Made by a program: the position numbers and the translations under genes
Notes under the pieces: generated by a model
Told to the model about the DNA's origin: nothing
The model's database searches: none
The model's input: only the letters and a program-made list of their open reading frames with translations
Assembly (NCBI RefSeq): GCF_900635445.1
Contig: NZ_LR134117.1
Location: 2,356,001 to 2,420,000, forward strand
Reading direction: 5' to 3'
From: Serratia odorifera
GTDB taxonomy: Bacteria; Pseudomonadota; Gammaproteobacteria; Enterobacterales; Enterobacteriaceae
Length of the DNA: 64,000 bases
Shown here: positions 61,281 to 64,000 of the stretch, one piece after another
Layout: the number at the start of each line of letters is the position of its first letter
Position numbering within the stretch: position 1 is the stretch's first letter

Positions 61281-61946
61281 TTAAATGTCCTTCAGGCCTT
61301 TCTCTTGCAGCAGCGTTGAGATCGCCTTGCGATAGCCCATTTCCAGGCTTTCGCGGCTGGTGGCCACCACTTCCAGATCGCGCAGTCGACCATCTTGAAT
61401 ACCGTATACCCAACCGTGAATCATCACTTTTTGCCCGCGTTTCCAGGCGGACTGCATGATGGTGGAATGGCCGAGGTTGTAGACCTGCTCGATCACGTTG
61501 ATCTCGCACAGCACATCCAGACGCTCTTCCGGTTCGAGTTCTCCCAGCAGCGAGCTATGCTTGTACCACAGGTCGCGGATATGCAGCAGCCAGTTGTTAA
61601 TCAATCCCAGTTCCGGGTTTTCTACCGCCGCCTGCACGCCGCCGCAACCCAGATGGCCGCAGATGATGATGTGTTCAACTTCCAGCACGTCAACGGCGTA
61701 CTGCACTACCGACAGGCAGTTCAAATCGGTGTGAATCACCAGGTTGGCTACGTTACGGTGCACGAACAGTTCACCCGGCTCCAGTCCGGTCAGACGTTCG
61801 GCGGGGACTCGGCTGTCCGAGCAACCAATCCATAAAAAGCGCGGTTTTTGCGCCTGAGCCAAACGTTCAAAAAAACCGGGGTCTTCCTGGTTGATATTGG
61901 CGGACCAAGCCTGATTGTTGGCGATGAGTCTTTCGATTTCTTTCAT
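61281..61946 (-). CDS. can: Beta-class carbonic anhydrase
   Basis: The 221-residue zinc enzyme interconverts CO2 and bicarbonate, needed for growth in air. Zinc ligands are Cys and Asp in WIGCSDSRVPAE near residues 42-44 and His/Cys in IICGHLGCGGV near 98-101. The ATG 61946 (MKEIERLIANNQAW) aligns with E. coli Can (YadF); the 17 codons before it are not conserved. No strong Shine-Dalgarno is visible. It is divergent from yadG. Confidence 0.95.
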   Translation of the reverse strand: MKEIERLIANNQAWSANINQEDPGFFERLAQAQKPRFLWIGCSDSRVPAERLTGLEPGELFVHRNVANLVIHTDLNCLSVVQYAVDVLEVEHIIICGHLGCGGVQAAVENPELGLINNWLLHIRDLWYKHSSLLGELEPEERLDVLCEINVIEQVYNLGHSTIMQSAWKRGQKVMIHGWVYGIQDGRLRDLEVVATSRESLEMGYRKAISTLLQEKGLKDI

Positions 61947-62134
61947 GGAGGTTATTGACCTGTAATGAACAGTTTGCGTTGGGGTAATATAGGGCAAGCA
62001 TCACAATTTTGAAATCGGAACAGTGATGTTAACCGCACGGATTCGACTCAGTGAAAGCGCTGCCAATGATAAGATATAGCCAATCATTACAAAAGACAGC
62101 AGCATACTCATCGTCATAAGGTACTCTCTAATTT

Positions 62135-63058
62135 ATGAATTATGCACTGGAATTAGCGCAGTTGACCAAGACTTACGCCGGTGGCGTCAAGGCATTGCGC
62201 GGTATCGATCTCAACGTCGAGGCAGGGGACTTTTATGCCTTGCTGGGGCCTAACGGCGCAGGTAAATCCACCACTATCGGCATTATCAGTTCGCTGGTGA
62301 ACAAGTCTACCGGCACGGTGCGGGTGTTCGGTTACGACATCGACAAGGATATCGTCAACGCGAAGCGCCAACTGGGGCTGGTGCCGCAGGAGTTCAACTT
62401 CAACCCGTTTGAAACCGTGATGCAGATTGTGGTCAATCAGGCCGGCTACTATGGCGTTACGCGCCGTGAAGCGCTGGAGCGGGCGGAAAAATACCTGTCG
62501 CAGCTCGATCTGTGGGGCAAGCGCAATGAGCGGGCGCGCATGCTGTCCGGCGGCATGAAACGCCGTTTGATGATTGCCCGTGCGCTGATGCATCAGCCGA
62601 AATTGCTGATCCTCGATGAACCGACCGCCGGGGTGGATATTGAACTGCGCCGTTCGATGTGGGGTTTTCTAAAAGAACTCAACGCGCAGGGCACCACCAT
62701 TATCCTGACCACGCACTACCTGGAAGAAGCCGAAATGCTGTGCCGCAACATCGGCATCATTCAAAACGGCGAGCTGGTGGAAAACACCTCGATGAAAGGC
62801 CTGCTGGCGAAGCTGAAATCTGAAACCTTCATCCTCGATCTGGCGGCGAAAAGCCCGCTGCCAACGCTGGATGGTTATATCAGCCGACTGGTGGACACCT
62901 CGACGCTGGAGGTGGAGGTGATGCGCGAACAGGGCCTGAACGGCCTGTTTACCCAGCTGAGCGCGCAGGGCGTGCAGGTGCTGAGCATGCGTAACAAGGC
63001 CAATCGCCTGGAAGAGCTGTTTGTCACCCTGGTTAACGGTAATGGAGAAAAAGCATGA
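62135..63058 (+). CDS. yadG: ABC transporter ATP-binding protein YadG
   Basis: The 307-residue ATPase has Walker A GPNGAGKSTT near residues 38-47, signature LSGGMKRRL near 135, Walker B LLILDEPTAGVD and the switch His in TTHYLEEAE. It is nearly collinear with E. coli YadG, which pairs with YadH as an exporter of unknown substrate. It overlaps yadH by 4 bp (ATGA). The ATG 62135 follows a weak AAGGTACTCTC site. Confidence 0.95.
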   Translation: MNYALELAQLTKTYAGGVKALRGIDLNVEAGDFYALLGPNGAGKSTTIGIISSLVNKSTGTVRVFGYDIDKDIVNAKRQLGLVPQEFNFNPFETVMQIVVNQAGYYGVTRREALERAEKYLSQLDLWGKRNERARMLSGGMKRRLMIARALMHQPKLLILDEPTAGVDIELRRSMWGFLKELNAQGTTIILTTHYLEEAEMLCRNIGIIQNGELVENTSMKGLLAKLKSETFILDLAAKSPLPTLDGYISRLVDTSTLEVEVMREQGLNGLFTQLSAQGVQVLSMRNKANRLEELFVTLVNGNGEKA

Positions 63059-63825
63059 CACGTTTGTATTGGGTGGCATTGCAAAGCATTTGGGCCAAAG
63101 AAATCAACCGGTTTGCGCGTATCTGGATCCAGACGCTGGTACCACCGGTGATCACCATGACGCTGTATTTTATTATCTTCGGTAATCTGATTGGTTCGCA
63201 AATCGGCAATATGCATGGTTTCACCTACATGCAGTTTATCGTTCCCGGCCTGATCATGATGGCGGTTATCACCAACTCCTACGCCAATGTGGCCGCTTCG
63301 TTCTTCAGCGCCAAGTTCCAGCGTAATATCGAGGAGTTGCTGGTAGCGCCGGTGCCGACCCACGTAGTGATCGCCGGCTATGTCGGCGGCGGCGTGGCGC
63401 GCGGGATTTGCGTCGGCATACTGGTAACGGCGATTTCGCTGTTCTTTGTACCGCTGCAGATCCATGCCTGGTGGGCGATTGCCGTCACGCTGTTGCTGAC
63501 CGCGATCCTGTTCTCGCTGGGCGGTTTGCTCAATGCGGTGTTCGCCAATACCTTTGACGATATCAGCCTGATCCCGACGTTTGTCCTGACGCCGCTGACC
63601 TACCTGGGCGGGGTGTTTTATTCGCTGTCGCTATTGCCGCCGTTCTGGCAGGCGGTGTCGAAGCTGAACCCGATCGTCTACATGATCAGCGGCTTCCGCT
63701 ACGGTTTCCTTGGCATCAGCGATGTGCCGCTGGCGTTTACCATGGCGGTGCTGGTGGCATTTATCGTGGTGTTCTACCTGCTGGCGTGGTATCTGATTGA
63801 ACGCGGCCGCGGTCTGCGTAGCTGA
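63055..63825 (+). CDS. yadH: ABC-2 type transporter permease YadH
   Basis: The 256-residue inner-membrane protein has six hydrophobic segments and the ABC-2 fold. FSAKFQRNIEELLVAPVPTHVVI is the conserved cytoplasmic loop, and PLTYLGGVFYSLSLLPPFWQ is the signature before the last helices. It forms the membrane half of the YadGH exporter. It is translationally coupled to yadG through a 4-bp overlap. The transported compound is unknown. Confidence 0.95.
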   Translation: MTRLYWVALQSIWAKEINRFARIWIQTLVPPVITMTLYFIIFGNLIGSQIGNMHGFTYMQFIVPGLIMMAVITNSYANVAASFFSAKFQRNIEELLVAPVPTHVVIAGYVGGGVARGICVGILVTAISLFFVPLQIHAWWAIAVTLLLTAILFSLGGLLNAVFANTFDDISLIPTFVLTPLTYLGGVFYSLSLLPPFWQAVSKLNPIVYMISGFRYGFLGISDVPLAFTMAVLVAFIVVFYLLAWYLIERGRGLRS

Positions 63826-63834
63826 TAACCGTTT

Positions 63835-63876
63835 CCCCGCGTCGATCCGGCGCGGGGTACATTATTGATGTACCCC
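63835..63876 (+). terminator. Overlapping hairpins after yadH
   Basis: CCCCGCG pairs with CGCGGGG (63835-63857), while GGGGTAC in the second arm can instead pair with GTACCCC (63854-63876). There is no T-run. It probably ends yadGH but is not a textbook terminator. The remaining 63877-64000 holds a possible promoter and an ATG at 63984 whose gene is cut by the window edge. Confidence 0.4.
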
Positions 63877-64000
63877 AATGATTCGACGTTAACTGCTTGC
63901 TTCCCCTTGATCGAATCGTGCTAAGCTTAGGCTCCATTTTTCCTCCATTTTGTTATTACGCACTCGTAAGCAGAACACACTCATGCGCCTTCAAATCAAG

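Overview
The window is a chromosomal segment of a GC-rich enterobacterium, most likely a free-living Serratia. This is inferred from near-E. coli protein identity in the core genes, the GC-rich third codon positions and the gene order; the species cannot be named from the sequence alone. Two blocks that lie far apart in E. coli are joined here. The first (about 5.2-28 kb) matches the E. coli 66-minute order: tRNA-Phe, speC, mltC, yggX, mutY, trmB, yggL, yggN, hemW, rdgB, yggU, yggT, yggS, yggR, ruvX, yqgE, gshB, rsmE, endA, sprT, galP, with proC, a glutaminase and fumA added. The second (about 39.3-63.8 kb) matches the 2.5-minute order: aroP, pdhR, aceE, aceF, lpd, acnB, yacL, speD, speE, yacC, cueO, hpt, can, yadG, yadH.

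Positions 1-5030 are a graveyard of mobile DNA beside the 3' end of tRNA-Phe: an IS2-like orfA with an internal stop, a truncated IS3-family orfB, an apparently complete IS3-family element, an IS21-family element, and the broken C-terminal end of a tyrosine recombinase. This is what remains of an island at a common enterobacterial integration site. The interval 28-39 kb is accessory: XdhC and a MobA/MocA-like protein divergent from a Tat-exported molybdenum/[2Fe-2S]/tri-heme cytochrome c oxidoreductase, an arabinosidase with a GPH-family symporter, and an MFS pump divergent from a TetR regulator. A second accessory insertion at 52.5-56.5 kb, between yacL and speD, carries permease, kinase, PdxA2 and DeoR genes that fit D-threonate/D-erythronate catabolism.

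Regulatory sites are unusually readable: a perfect PdhR box and a second PdhR-like core before pdhR, tandem TyrR boxes before aroP, two gal-type operators before galP, a 19-bp-spacer CueR promoter before cueO, paired palindromes before the tetR gene, and a possible arginine-rich leader ORF before speC.

A dominant technical feature is that about a dozen conserved genes (rdgB, hemW, yggT, proC, yggS, ruvX, yqgE, rsmE, endA, the molybdenum subunit, dtnK, cueO) are broken by single-base indels. Nearly all are +1 insertions, mostly in mononucleotide runs. Removing the extra bases restores full family-length proteins, so these look like consensus errors rather than gene decay. I give whole-gene coordinates for them and note each break. 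I found no clearly undescribed system. The most interesting leads are the speC leader ORF, the molybdo-cytochrome locus and the CueO Met/His repeat.
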